Source: Leucothrix arctica
GTDB lineage: Bacteria; Pseudomonadota; Gammaproteobacteria; Thiotrichales; Thiotrichaceae
Assembly: GCF_003172895.1 (NCBI RefSeq)
Contig: NZ_QGKL01000042.1
Coordinates: forward strand, 434,001 to 498,000
Direction: 5' to 3'
Length of the DNA: 64,000 bases
The position numbers were made by a program, and so were the translations under genes. The stretch's first letter is position 1. Each line of letters starts with the position of its first letter. Below are positions 25,562 to 35,143 of this stretch, piece by piece. Below the pieces are notes generated by a model. That model did no database searches, was not told where the DNA came from, and saw only the letters and a list, made by a program, of their open reading frames with translations.

Positions 25562-25864
25562 TTATTCAGAAGCTTTGAGTTTCATCATTTTATGATATAA
25601 AGCAACAGGCGTTAGCATATCGTCAAGTGTTCCACCTAAGTCTAAATGCTCACGCACCCATACAGGCATTCGTCCTCGTCCTGACCAGACATTACTTCCT
25701 TTCTTGTATTTCTGTATGGGTATGCCACTCGCGCTTTTGTAGCATTGCTTATAAAGTTCAGAAAGTTCATCTACGCCTAAGTGTTTGTTTTTTATGTAGA
25801 TGCTATTAGTTATGTCGTTATTATTTTGATTGCTTGATGATTGAGGTCTATTGCTTTCTCGCAT
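25562..25864 (-). CDS. short H-NS-family DNA-binding protein
   Basis: A 100-aa protein whose C-terminal half holds the H-NS DNA-binding motif VWSGRGRMPVWV (residues 59-70, AT-hook-like loop Gly62-Arg63-Gly64-Arg65), followed by LDLGGTLDDML. The N-terminal dimerisation coiled coil of full H-NS (about 135 aa) is missing. It is replaced by a 20-residue polar tail (SSSNQNNNDITNS) and a short helix. It could act as a modulator or a partial competitor of full-length H-NS. Its location beside AT-rich acquired DNA fits a silencing role, which is inference. Confidence 0.8.
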   Translation of the reverse strand: MRESNRPQSSSNQNNNDITNSIYIKNKHLGVDELSELYKQCYKSASGIPIQKYKKGSNVWSGRGRMPVWVREHLDLGGTLDDMLTPVALYHKMMKLKASE

Positions 25865-26111
25865 GTCATTACTCCAGGCTGGTGTTGTCAGTTATTTTTA
25901 TTTTCAATATATCGAGAGCCGTAGGGCCTTATATTTATTGATTAGATATAGTGATGGGGCAAATAAAAATAAAGTTGCTTACAAGTAGGAGTAGGAGTCG
26001 CAATGAAAGATGTTCAGTCTCTCTGATAAAAACAGATGAAAGGTAAATTTGTGGGTAGCTGCTTTGATTCAAAGCAGTAAAACTTTATAAGGCTTAATTA
26101 CACGTTAGACC

Positions 26112-26801
26112 CTACAGCGGCTTCAGGAGTTTTATTAACGACTTAATATCTTGCTGAAGTAAAGCTTGTCGTTGCTTCGATTCCAACAAGTGCTTATTCA
26201 ATTTCTTGATTCTTAGATCCATTTCCTTCTCGACTAAATACGACTTTAATGCGAAAGCTGCACCCAATGCACATATCAATGCGGCCAAGTAAAAGCTGAG
26301 TATTTCAGTAACCGAAAACGAAAAGTTGAGACTTTTAAACACGCCAAGAAACATGGCGGTCGGCCATGTAATACACGAAACACATCCCACTAAGGTAATA
26401 ATATTAGCTTGTTTTAAACTTATCGTATTAATCAAAACCTTGTTTTTGTTGTTCACAATCACCGGAATAACGTACTGATGGAGGTAATAGCCATTAATAG
26501 ACAGAATAATCACAATTGTTAGCTTTGCCCATATTTTGTGGTTTAATAACAGTTCGGGTTGAAAAAAAATATAGAAAACTAAAAACGACAGCCCAGACAG
26601 CCAAAGAATCACGAGCCCTACACTGACTACTTTAGAAACAAACTTTATTATCTGAATATTTTCTTTAGTGATCGGGTATTTGTACATTTTCCTAAGAATA
26701 TACAGATCCAGTATCCACGCACCACCTACACCAAATGCTAAGCCAGAAAGGTGCCCGAATATAATCAATGATTTAAGGTTACTGACAAGAAAAGAATCCA
26801 T
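26112..26801 (-). CDS. integral membrane protein of unknown function
   Basis: A 229-aa protein with about six hydrophobic segments: residues 10-32, 48-75, 85-110, 130-155, 158-182, and a start near the N-terminus. It ends in a basic, helical cytoplasmic tail (KSYLVEKEMDLRIKKLNKHL). FGHLSGLAFGVGGAWILD near the N-terminus resembles small heme/copper-type membrane proteins of the DUF2214/CopD sort, but I cannot assign a family. Flanked on both sides by 240-bp AT-rich gaps. Monocistronic. Confidence 0.6.
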   Translation of the reverse strand: MDSFLVSNLKSLIIFGHLSGLAFGVGGAWILDLYILRKMYKYPITKENIQIIKFVSKVVSVGLVILWLSGLSFLVFYIFFQPELLLNHKIWAKLTIVIILSINGYYLHQYVIPVIVNNKNKVLINTISLKQANIITLVGCVSCITWPTAMFLGVFKSLNFSFSVTEILSFYLAALICALGAAFALKSYLVEKEMDLRIKKLNKHLLESKQRQALLQQDIKSLIKLLKPL

Positions 26802-27043
26802 ATTTAATTCAACTTTTAACAGAATGGTTCATTCAATTGATGCTAGAGCAGCGCTACGAAAAGTGTCAATGGCTATATGACAAAGTCCATTCTTCGGCTG
26901 TTGAAGCGGTCTGAAGCCCTTTCATCCCACTCGTCTGAACACATATCGCGCAACTCGCTCCGCTAAGTAATCAACCATTAGCTATGCACACAAACCCTTC
27001 GTAAGCTTCCAGACATAATATTTACTTAAGTCCTGGAGACAAC

Positions 27044-28162
27044 ATGGCACATTTTAACCGCAAGCCGCTTTATACATTCATGCTTACATCTTGTATGTTG
27101 TTGGCCGCAAACAGTCATGCTGACAGTACTTTTGACGCTCCACAACTGCTTGCAAAAAGCCTAAATACATCAGTCATCGCAGATACGGTTGAGAACACTA
27201 TCTCGCTATCAACTGCACAAGACACAGACACTTCATTTCTAGAGATCGTCAGTCAACCGTCAAATGGTGTGTTAACACTCTCTGGGTCAGACTCAAGCGT
27301 TCAGTACACGCCAGACAGTGGCTTCGTGGGTAGTGACTCTTATAGTTATCGTGTCAGTAACGAGATAGAAACGAGTAACACGGCAACAGTGACAGTGGAT
27401 GTGGTTGCGGCAAGCCCCGTCAATGCTATCTCTAACTATACTGCCAGCAATGCTGTGAGTGTTAACGGTGACATTTCAGACTGGTCAAATTTAAACTTGT
27501 TTGATTACGATGCTATCGATGTGCCGTTTGGTGCAACTGACCGTATCGACTTAAGACGTGCAGGGATCTCTCATACTGACGACACGACTTATATCGTTTA
27601 TGAAAACCGCAACACGGTAGATCCTGACAATACCAGTGACGGTATTTTGGTATGGGGTTGGCAGGCTTATTTAGACACAGACAACAACCCAAGCTCAGGC
27701 TTTAAACTCAATGATGAAGTCGGTGCAGACTACTTAGCAGAAGGTAAGGCTTTGTATAGATATACGGGTAACGGTAAGACGTGGTCTTGGACTTGGGTAG
27801 GCGACACTAACCCTCAGTTTGACACTAACATCGTCGAGCTAAGCTTTGACCGTAGTTTGTTAGGCAGCCACAGTAATGTGAAAGTCGCGTTTGTAGGTAA
27901 TAACAAAGCCTATGGCGGTACCAGCGTTGATTTTTACCCTGAAGAGAGTGGCTTTGCTTATTCCTTTGGTGACAGCTTTGTGGGTGTGGTGACTGAGGTG
28001 GTTGTAGAGCAGGGAACAGCGACGTCTTCTGATGCCAATAATCCGTTTGATACAACAACTAGCACTACAAACAGTAGCCACTCTAGCAGTGGCGGCGGCA
28101 GTGTTTCATGGTTGTTCTTAATGCTCTCATCGCTATTGGTTTTTCGCCGCTTTCGGGCTTAA
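27044..28162 (+). CDS. secreted protein with GlyGly-CTERM sorting tail
   Basis: A 372-aa exported protein. It has a signal peptide (residues 1-26, ending NSHA) and a tandem cadherin/Ig-like module around residues 50-115 (QPSNGVLTL...YTPDSGFVGSDSYSYRV). An all-beta domain follows (about 135-320), with Asp-rich segments such as YLDTDNNPSSGF. The C-terminal tail SSGGGSVSWLFLMLSSLL ends in RRFRA, which is the GlyGly-CTERM signal processed by rhombosortase in type II secreting bacteria. No rhombosortase gene is in the window. Function may be adhesion or carbohydrate binding. Confidence 0.8.
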   Translation: MAHFNRKPLYTFMLTSCMLLAANSHADSTFDAPQLLAKSLNTSVIADTVENTISLSTAQDTDTSFLEIVSQPSNGVLTLSGSDSSVQYTPDSGFVGSDSYSYRVSNEIETSNTATVTVDVVAASPVNAISNYTASNAVSVNGDISDWSNLNLFDYDAIDVPFGATDRIDLRRAGISHTDDTTYIVYENRNTVDPDNTSDGILVWGWQAYLDTDNNPSSGFKLNDEVGADYLAEGKALYRYTGNGKTWSWTWVGDTNPQFDTNIVELSFDRSLLGSHSNVKVAFVGNNKAYGGTSVDFYPEESGFAYSFGDSFVGVVTEVVVEQGTATSSDANNPFDTTTSTTNSSHSSSGGGSVSWLFLMLSSLLVFRRFRA

Positions 28163-28192
28163 AGTCAAAGGCTTATGTAAAAAATAGCTACT

Positions 28193-29098
28193 TTATGTCA
28201 ACAGATGATCTTTTGGTTTGAGTTCATCTGGTGGCTGCCTATCTAGCGCTTCACAGACTGATATTTCAATGTTTCTACACATTGCATCCAACGGCAAGCC
28301 ATTTTGAACATTCATAAAAGGCCTTTCAAGTTCGTCAGTGACGGCTTGTAAACCAAAGAATACATAGGCTACTACGGCTGTAAATACAGGTGCGAACCAA
28401 GATGCCGCCTCGATTAATGCAAATGGTAATAAAAATAAATAAAGGTATGTGGTTCGACCTACCAATAGCGAATAAACAAAAGGTAGTGGGGTAGACTTAA
28501 TGCGCTCACAGCCCGCTTGTGCTTCTGCGAATGAGGCTAGCGTCTGTGAAATAGTTAAGAGCCCATAACCACTAATTTTACCTTTTTGCTCAAGGTCTTT
28601 AATTTTCTCTGCAATAACGTTTAATGAAGCATCTGCTGGGTTTTTCTTAGAAAGCAAGGTATCTGCTGCTTGCTCACCGACCCATGGCAGTATCTCTTTA
28701 CGGACATTAATATTGCGAAGTGCGCCACGGTGTAAGTGAGCATATGCAATGGTATAGGACAGTAGGCTTTCACGCGCCTCACCTTTGCCAACGAAGATGT
28801 TTAAGTGGCGGCCTAAATTTCGAACATCTGCGATTAACACGCCCCAAAGCTTACGAGCTTCCCACCATCTATCGTATGCAGCGTTATTACGAAACCCAAG
28901 AAATAAGGATAGCGCAACGCCAAAAACACCCATGACTTGAATTGAAATATGGGGCAGTTTGATAACATAAGTGTCTAACAGTATGACCATCACAGACAGT
29001 GATGTAAGGGTAATAATTTTGCTTATTATTTTTGGTACAACCGACCCTTTGCTCGAAAAAAACAGCTGCATGATTGACGGCGATTCTTTTATTATCAT
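28193..29098 (-). CDS. bestrophin-family anion channel protein
   Basis: A 301-aa membrane protein of the bestrophin/UPF0187 (YneE) family. Characteristic parts are FLGFRNNAAYDRWWEARKLW (residues about 66-85) and the C-terminal ELERPFMNVQNGLPLDAMC. Bacterial bestrophins form pentameric channels for anions or sodium. Four membrane segments can be seen. It converges with the preceding secreted-protein gene over only 30 nt. A divergent 190-bp gap separates it from cysK. Confidence 0.88.
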   Translation of the reverse strand: MIIKESPSIMQLFFSSKGSVVPKIISKIITLTSLSVMVILLDTYVIKLPHISIQVMGVFGVALSLFLGFRNNAAYDRWWEARKLWGVLIADVRNLGRHLNIFVGKGEARESLLSYTIAYAHLHRGALRNINVRKEILPWVGEQAADTLLSKKNPADASLNVIAEKIKDLEQKGKISGYGLLTISQTLASFAEAQAGCERIKSTPLPFVYSLLVGRTTYLYLFLLPFALIEAASWFAPVFTAVVAYVFFGLQAVTDELERPFMNVQNGLPLDAMCRNIEISVCEALDRQPPDELKPKDHLLT

Positions 29099-29289
29099 TT
29101 TTAACCCTTACTCACCAACACGATTGAGAGTTAGTCGTGTATATCAAATTGCAATGAGTTGATTATCACTAGCTGTTGGTTATTTAGCAACTGATGACTT
29201 TTACATTGTTGATTACCCTGTCTATATGGCACTATTACCGGATCATAAAATACATAGGAGATAGGTAGTCATCGCTACCAGCTATTACC

Positions 29290-30204
29290 ATGAAATATAA
29301 CAACATATTAGATACCATCGGTAACACGCCACATGTTCGTATCAACAAATTATTTCGTGATGACCTTGAAGTTTGGATGAAAGTTGAGCGTTTCAATCCG
29401 GGTGGAAGCATCAAAGATCGTATTGGTTTAGCGATGATTGAAGCCGCTGAAAAGTCTGGCGAGCTAAAAGAAGGTACAGTCATTATCGAGCCTACCTCTG
29501 GTAATACCGGTGTTGGTTTGGCACAGGCAGCTGCGGTAAAGGGTTACCGTTTAATTTTGACTATGCCTGAGTCTATGTCTATTGAGCGTCGTCGCTTGTT
29601 GTTAGCACTTGGTGCTGAGCTTGAGCTTACGCCAAAAGAGAACGGTATGGGTGGCGCAATTGCTAAGGCAACTGAGCTTGCTGGCGAGATTGAGAACAGC
29701 TGGATTCCTCAGCAGTTCAACAACCCTGAGAACTCAAAGATTCACCGTGAGACGACGGCTCAAGAGATCTTAGCTGACTTCCCAGAAGGTTTGGATTACA
29801 TGGTAACGGGTGTTGGTACAGGTGGTCACATTACAGGTTGTGCGGAAGTACTTAAGCCTGCGATGCCTAACTTAAAAGTGCTAGCGGTTGAGCCAAGTAA
29901 GTCACCTGTTATCAGTGGTGGCGAGAAAGGTTTACACCGCCTACAAGGTATCGGTGCTGGTTTCATCCCGGGTGTTTTAAACACTGAGCTTTTGGATGGC
30001 ACTGTTCAAGTAGAAGACGAAGCATCATTTGAAATGACGCGTCGTTGTGCAAAAGAAGAAGGTATCTTGGTCGGTATTTCTTCAGGCGCGAGCTTGGCAG
30101 CGGTTAAGTCGATGGAAGCTGACATTCCTGCAGGTAGCAAAGTATTGGTGTTTAGTTATGACACGGGTGAGCGTTACTTATCAATCGAAGACTTATTTGT
30201 TTAA
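29290..30204 (+). CDS. cysK: cysteine synthase (O-acetylserine sulfhydrylase)
   Basis: A 304-aa pyridoxal-phosphate enzyme making cysteine from O-acetylserine and sulfide. The PLP lysine lies in NPGGSIKDR (Lys42), the phosphate-binding loop is TSGNTG, and GTGGHITG and the C-terminal ISSGASLAA are present. Features favour CysK over the thiosulfate-using CysM, though the two are close; E. coli CysK is 323 aa. It sits apart from the sulfide oxidation cluster. Confidence 0.88.
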   Translation: MKYNNILDTIGNTPHVRINKLFRDDLEVWMKVERFNPGGSIKDRIGLAMIEAAEKSGELKEGTVIIEPTSGNTGVGLAQAAAVKGYRLILTMPESMSIERRRLLLALGAELELTPKENGMGGAIAKATELAGEIENSWIPQQFNNPENSKIHRETTAQEILADFPEGLDYMVTGVGTGGHITGCAEVLKPAMPNLKVLAVEPSKSPVISGGEKGLHRLQGIGAGFIPGVLNTELLDGTVQVEDEASFEMTRRCAKEEGILVGISSGASLAAVKSMEADIPAGSKVLVFSYDTGERYLSIEDLFV

Positions 30205-30218
30205 GTAGTCGATGATTG

Positions 30219-30245
30219 AGGAAGTATGGGGTCTCCATGCTTCCT
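30219..30245 (+). terminator. probable terminator after cysK
   Basis: AGGAAGTATGG (30219-30229) pairs with CCATGCTTCCT (30235-30245), with one G-T pair, around a 5-nt loop. It sits 15 nt after the cysK stop. The T run that follows is short, so it may be a weak terminator. Confidence 0.6.
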
Positions 30246-30377
30246 TAGTCAGTTTCATTCAATTATTCACTCTTCTTACACAATCTTTACAAAAACCTAA
30301 CACCTCCTTACAAACTTACGCTCTGATTTTTGGTCTAATACTGGTTATCATTTGATGACAGGAGTAAATCAGAAACC

Positions 30378-31580
30378 ATGAATACTATAAAAAAAATTAT
30401 ATTAGGTAGTATCACACTCGGCATAGCAGGCATCGCTTCTGCAGAAACAGCCCCTCAACGACCACAACGCCAAGGCCCACCACCACAAGCTATTGAAGCA
30501 TGTAACAACAAAGCTGTAGGTACTCAGTGTAGTTTCACCGCTAGGCGTGGCGATGTACAAGGACAGTGCGCACAAACACCTAGAGGTCAAACGACCTGTC
30601 GACCAGAAGGCAGACAACAAGGGAATCGACGGGGTGCTAATGGTGACAACAATGCTCGACGTCAAGGTGGCCGTGATGGTAACCAGCAAGCGCGTCGTCA
30701 AAATGCTGGAAATGGGAATCAGCAAGGTCAACGTCGTCCGGGTCGCTCTCATTCAATACTAACGAGTGCGCCACTCAAGTTAATACCTTCTACCGCAGCA
30801 CCTATCGCTGCTAATAAAGTGTCAGTCACTGTATCAGGCGCTCAGCGAACGATTACTGCCAATGGTATTGCGAAGCATAAAACAGGTGCATTTCCTAACG
30901 GACATAACCCACACGGCATTGCTGAGCAGAAACATGTTTATAGCGTGCCACTCAATCCACAACTAGCCGCTAACAAGACTGATATTCGCATTGGTAAAGT
31001 GGGCATTGCAGTCAACGGTGTATTAATCGAACCTGCGACGGCAGAAGTGTATAAAGAAGCACGTGATTGGCGCTACGAAGCACTGTCAGGTGCGGTGCCA
31101 TTGGGTATTGACTCTAACTACGCACACGTTCAACCCGGTGGTAATTACCACTATCACGGTTTGCCAACAGACCTAATGAGAAGTTTAGGGGTTCACCAAA
31201 GCAAGCACTCGCCATTAATTGGTTGGGCAGCTGACGGTTTCCCTATTTACGCACTGTTTGGTTATAAGAACGCTAAAAATATTGGCGGTGGCATTCAACG
31301 TGAGTCATCAAGCTATCGTTTAAAAGGCACTCAACGCCCCGGTGGTAACCTACCAACAGGTAAGCCTGATGGTACGTTTGCACAGGACTATGCCTATGTT
31401 GCTGGTGCAGGAACGCTAGATGAATGTAATGGTAAAATGACGGCCACACCAGAGTCACCGAATGGAACTTACGCGTACTTCATTACCGATACTTTCCCTG
31501 TTATCCCTCGTTGCTTGAAGGGTACTCCGTCAAGTGACTTTACACGCCGTGTAGCTGTCGCTGGCGGCGCTCGCTTCTAA
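30378..31580 (+). CDS. secreted YHYH-domain protein
   Basis: A 400-aa exported protein with a signal peptide (residues 1-22, cleaved near ASA-E). An Arg/Gln/Gly-rich low-complexity part (about 60-125) follows, with an alternating charged composition. The C-terminal domain has the YHYH motif (NYHYHGLPTDL) and HSPLIGWAADGFPIYALFGY. YHYH-domain proteins are secreted and of unknown biochemistry. It precedes a sulfatase by 20 nt on the same strand, suggesting joint expression and possibly a joint periplasmic role. Confidence 0.82.
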   Translation: MNTIKKIILGSITLGIAGIASAETAPQRPQRQGPPPQAIEACNNKAVGTQCSFTARRGDVQGQCAQTPRGQTTCRPEGRQQGNRRGANGDNNARRQGGRDGNQQARRQNAGNGNQQGQRRPGRSHSILTSAPLKLIPSTAAPIAANKVSVTVSGAQRTITANGIAKHKTGAFPNGHNPHGIAEQKHVYSVPLNPQLAANKTDIRIGKVGIAVNGVLIEPATAEVYKEARDWRYEALSGAVPLGIDSNYAHVQPGGNYHYHGLPTDLMRSLGVHQSKHSPLIGWAADGFPIYALFGYKNAKNIGGGIQRESSSYRLKGTQRPGGNLPTGKPDGTFAQDYAYVAGAGTLDECNGKMTATPESPNGTYAYFITDTFPVIPRCLKGTPSSDFTRRVAVAGGARF

Positions 31581-31600
31581 CAATATTTAAGGGGATTTCT

Positions 31601-32896
31601 ATGCGTTTACATCATTTTATTGCTGCCACGGTTCTAACCACTTGTTCAGTGGTATCCCATGCGGCGACTGTAAAGCCCAACATCCTGCTAATCATTGCCG
31701 ATGATATGGGGCTGGATGCGTCTCACTGTTACAACGTCGGTAAAAACCAAGCGAACATGCCTAACATCGAAAAGATGTGTGCAACTGGTATGGTGTTTGA
31801 AAAGACCTATGCGGCACCTGTTTGCACACCGACTCGCTCGACAATCATGTCGGGTATGTATGGTTTTAGAACGGGCGTTGGTTCAGCCATTTCTCGAACG
31901 AATGGAAATGGCCTTAGTGGTGACACGGTTAGCTTATTTGATCGACTAGATAAGACTGACTACGCAAAGGCGATCATTGGCAAATGGCACCTTGCTAGCT
32001 CACGAACTGACATTAATCACCCCTCTGAACTGGGTGTAGACGACTATTACGGTTTGATTTCAGGCGGAGTGCCAGACTATTACCAATGGACGTCAGTCAG
32101 AAATGGCGTTGCTAATCAGGAGAACGGTTACGCGACAACGGTATTCACTGACCATGCGGTTGACTGGATTGCAAAGCAACAAGAGAACCCGTGGTTCCTT
32201 TGGCTTGCATATAACGCGCCACACACGCCATTTCATGTGCCGCCAAACTCGCTAACAACGGCTAACTTAGTGGATGACGCTGCTGAAATCAGAAGTAACC
32301 CATTACCTTATTACAATGCTGCACTTGAAGCGCTGGATACAGAAATAGGGCGTTTACTCTCAACGATGAAGCCTAAGGTTCGAGATAATACTGTGATCAT
32401 CTTTATTGGGGATAATGGGACACCGGGACAGGTTGCTAGAAGTTTCTATGGGCGCGGTCGCGTCAAAGGCAGCATCTTTGACGGCGGTACTCATGTACCG
32501 ATGGTGGTGACTGGCCCAGGTGTCACTAAAGGTCGCTCCAATACTTTGGTTAATACAACGGACCTTCACGCAACAATTGCAGGTTTAGCGGGTGTGACGG
32601 TTAACAGCCCTGATACGCATAACCTTATTCCTGTATTTGCAGGTCAATCAGGTAAGCGCGATTTTGTTTATGTTGAGCACTTCTCTGACGCTGAAGCAAG
32701 ACGTGCTGATGTTCATGGCTGGGCGATACGTGATGACCGTTACAAGCTGGTTGCGGCTAAAGGTGAGCCACAAATGTTGTTTGATCTAGATAATGATCCA
32801 CAAGAGCGAACTAACTTATTAGTTGGGTATACTAGTCCTGAAATTAGTGCGGTGATTGCTAAGTTGACGTCAGCCCATGTGGCGCTTAAGAAATAA
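31601..32896 (+). CDS. secreted arylsulfatase-type sulfatase
   Basis: A 431-aa sulfatase with a signal peptide (residues 1-21), the metal ligands Asp34/Asp35 (IADDMG) and the formylglycine motif CTPTR (Cys75-Arg79). The latter fits C-x-P-x-R, so an anaerobic or FGE-type maturase is needed (none in the window). IGDNGTPG and GKWHL are further family motifs. It probably removes sulfate from polysaccharides or sulfate esters outside the cytoplasm. AAGGGGA lies ahead of ATG. Confidence 0.9.
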   Translation: MRLHHFIAATVLTTCSVVSHAATVKPNILLIIADDMGLDASHCYNVGKNQANMPNIEKMCATGMVFEKTYAAPVCTPTRSTIMSGMYGFRTGVGSAISRTNGNGLSGDTVSLFDRLDKTDYAKAIIGKWHLASSRTDINHPSELGVDDYYGLISGGVPDYYQWTSVRNGVANQENGYATTVFTDHAVDWIAKQQENPWFLWLAYNAPHTPFHVPPNSLTTANLVDDAAEIRSNPLPYYNAALEALDTEIGRLLSTMKPKVRDNTVIIFIGDNGTPGQVARSFYGRGRVKGSIFDGGTHVPMVVTGPGVTKGRSNTLVNTTDLHATIAGLAGVTVNSPDTHNLIPVFAGQSGKRDFVYVEHFSDAEARRADVHGWAIRDDRYKLVAAKGEPQMLFDLDNDPQERTNLLVGYTSPEISAVIAKLTSAHVALKK

Positions 32897-32921
32897 CAAT
32901 AACTTAGTTAGTTGAGCTATG

Positions 32922-32955
32922 GGCAGTGGGTTTTAATTTACTCACTGCCTTTTTT
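32922..32955 (+). terminator. intrinsic terminator after the sulfatase gene
   Basis: GGCAGTGGG (32922-32930) pairs with CTCACTGCC (32941-32949), one G-T, around a 10-nt AT loop, followed by TTTTTTG. It lies 26 nt after the sulfatase stop codon. Confidence 0.8.
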
Positions 32956-33066
32956 GTTGTCGCATTAAGTTAGATCAACACTAATATCAGCGACTTATTT
33001 AAAATAGACAATATAGTTTTACAGTGGCTTCTGTTAGTCTGCCTCCACGACTAAAAGGGGCAGACT

Positions 33067-33603
33067 GTGGCGATTAAACCAACGATTTATAAAGCACGTA
33101 TTTCACTCTCAGACTTGGAGCGTGACTATTATGATTCCATCAGTTTGACTATTGCACAGCACCCATCTGAGACTCTAGAGCGCATGATGGTTCGTGTACT
33201 CGCTTACTGCATAAACGCCCAAGAAGGCTTAGAGCTAACCAAGGGGTTAGATGAGGTCGAAGAACCTGATCTATGGGTGCGTACGATGGATGAGCAAACC
33301 AAACTTTGGATTGATGTTGGTGAGCCTGCGCCTGACCGCGTTAAGAAGGCATCACATCGCGCTCAAGCAGTTAAGGTTTATAGCTTTAACACGAAGTCAG
33401 ATGTTTGGTGGTCGCAAGGTGAGAGCAAGTTTACGGGGCTTAAAGCGTCGTATTACCGTTTTCCTTGGGACAGTATTGAAGCATTAGCGGGTTTAGTTAA
33501 GCGTACGATGGACTTGTCTGTGACGATTACTGGTGATTCTGCTTATATTGCGGGTGATAACGGTGAAGTTGAAGTGTCTTGGGAAGTGTTGCATACCGTT
33601 TAA
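33067..33603 (+). CDS. yaeQ: YaeQ family protein
   Basis: A 178-aa protein matching YaeQ over its whole length: MAIKPTIYKARISLSDLERD at the start, PSETLERMMVRVLAYC, the central WIDVGEP, and a C-terminal half with VYSFNTKSDVWW. YaeQ has a PD-(D/E)XK nuclease-like fold, and E. coli YaeQ overexpression compensates for loss of RfaH; its role is otherwise unknown. Start is GTG at 33067, preceded by AAAAGGGG. It is followed by a shared hairpin terminator and an oppositely oriented gene. Confidence 0.92.
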   Translation: MAIKPTIYKARISLSDLERDYYDSISLTIAQHPSETLERMMVRVLAYCINAQEGLELTKGLDEVEEPDLWVRTMDEQTKLWIDVGEPAPDRVKKASHRAQAVKVYSFNTKSDVWWSQGESKFTGLKASYYRFPWDSIEALAGLVKRTMDLSVTITGDSAYIAGDNGEVEVSWEVLHTV

Positions 33604-33632
33604 AGATACAAAGACTGTTAGTACAAGCAAAA

Positions 33633-33660
33633 ACGCAATACCAAGCTACTGGTATTGCGT
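33633..33660. terminator. hairpin between convergent genes, likely bidirectional terminator
   Basis: ACGCAATACCA (33633-33643) pairs perfectly with TGGTATTGCGT (33650-33660) around a 6-nt loop. Flanking A and T runs are moderate. It lies between the ends of yaeQ and the acidic exported protein. Confidence 0.7.
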
Positions 33661-33692
33661 CATTTAACGTCCTCCATTCACAACGATAATTT

Positions 33693-34055
33693 TTAGCCTT
33701 CGCTGTTCTCAATGGTGATTTCTGTTTCATCCATCATCACATCATCTGAATCCATCTCAGAAGGCATATCCAAATCCATTGGAGCCTCATCAAATGCTGG
33801 CTCAGCGTTGTCTTCTTCCATCACCATGGTGTTTACTGACACACACTCATCAACGTAAGCAGCTAGCTCTTCACCCGTCATCTCACTTTCAATACCGATA
33901 TCATTGCAGTCTTCTGTAATCAGATTGAGTTCGTCTTGACTCATTTCATAATTGACTGGCGCTTCATAACCTTCTGTATCCACTGCAGATGCAACTGATG
34001 CGAAAGAGCAGGTTAGTGCGACTGCTAGTACAGAGATAAAAAGTCTGTTTTTCAT
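33693..34055 (-). CDS. small acidic exported protein
   Basis: A 120-aa protein with a signal peptide (residues 1-24, SVASA-V) and a very acidic mature part rich in Glu, Asp and Met (MEEDNAEPAF, MDLDMPSEMDSDD). Two cysteines (about 50 and 70) could form a disulfide. Such sequence could bind cations or be disordered. I recognise no family. It is monocistronic. Confidence 0.65.
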   Translation of the reverse strand: MKNRLFISVLAVALTCSFASVASAVDTEGYEAPVNYEMSQDELNLITEDCNDIGIESEMTGEELAAYVDECVSVNTMVMEEDNAEPAFDEAPMDLDMPSEMDSDDVMMDETEITIENSEG

Positions 34056-34238
34056 TTTTATGCATTCCTGATTTGTAGGTAGGTTTTTGTTCTAGTGAGT
34101 GAATTTATACGCCCTAAATTAACATCCCTCCAACAATAAAAAATCGTCGTTACGATCAGAAAAAACGATTAATATCTGTTGAAACTAAATACATATTTCT
34201 AGCTTCAAACATCTTGTAAAACCTTATTTGGAAACGGT

Positions 34239-35096
34239 ATGGATATCGCTCACTTAAAGACATTTTTAGAGATTTATCGGATTAGACATTTTGGTAAGTC
34301 AGCTGAAATATTATGTATAACGCAGTCGGCAGCCAGTGCCAGAATAAAACTGCTTGAGGAACGACTCGGCGTTAAGCTATTTACCAGAGATCGGCATGCG
34401 ATCGAACCGACGCCCGCTGGACATCGTTTTCACAAATACGCTGAGATGACAGTCAGCGGCTGGGAACAAGCACGCCTCATGATCGCGCTACCTGAGCGAT
34501 ACAATAATTCATTGTCCATAGGTTACCTGCCAGATGCTTGGCATTTGTTCCTTAAAAACTGGATGGATGATATTCAACGAAGTACCCCAGACACTGCGCT
34601 CAATATGACTATTCATGCGGGACAAAATGTTCAGGAGTTGATACTCGGCAGCGCCTTGGACATAGGCTTTGTATTTGAACCCATAAATTCACCACGCCTA
34701 ACGAGTGTCAAAATCACGTCACTGTTATTGCAGTTGTTCTCAAATCAGCCAGATACATTATTGGCTGACGCGGTGTCTGATGGTTACATCATGGTTGATT
34801 GGGGGGCACGTTTTGAATACGAACACTCAAAAGCATTTCCATACTTTCCTGGCGCGTCGTTACGAACAAACTATGGGGTGATGGCATTGGACTTAATGAG
34901 AGAGGGTAAACGCTCTGCTTACTTGCCCGATCAGGTAGTGGGCAATAATGTTGATCATCAAGCGCTGTATCTAGTGGATGGCGCGCCAACGTTTGAGAGG
35001 CACTTATACGCAGTGTATCGTTCGGGGAGTGATTCGTTGACACTCATAGAGACACTGATCGATCAGATCATTCAGCTTAGCGAAGAGGGCGCATAA
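34239..35096 (+). CDS. LysR-family regulator, HdfR-like
   Basis: A 285-aa LysR regulator. The N-terminal winged helix (MDIAHLKTFLEIYRIRHFGK, then ITQSAASARIKLLEERLGVK) resembles HdfR of E. coli, a flagellar gene regulator. The effector domain follows from about residue 88. There is no clear target next to it, since LysR genes are often divergent from what they control and the gene upstream is the small acidic protein (183-bp gap). Target and ligand are unknown. Confidence 0.82.
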   Translation: MDIAHLKTFLEIYRIRHFGKSAEILCITQSAASARIKLLEERLGVKLFTRDRHAIEPTPAGHRFHKYAEMTVSGWEQARLMIALPERYNNSLSIGYLPDAWHLFLKNWMDDIQRSTPDTALNMTIHAGQNVQELILGSALDIGFVFEPINSPRLTSVKITSLLLQLFSNQPDTLLADAVSDGYIMVDWGARFEYEHSKAFPYFPGASLRTNYGVMALDLMREGKRSAYLPDQVVGNNVDHQALYLVDGAPTFERHLYAVYRSGSDSLTLIETLIDQIIQLSEEGA

Positions 35097-35143
35097 CGGT
35101 AAACTGGCAGACATTGAGTGAGCGCCTGTCAGTCTACAATTTT

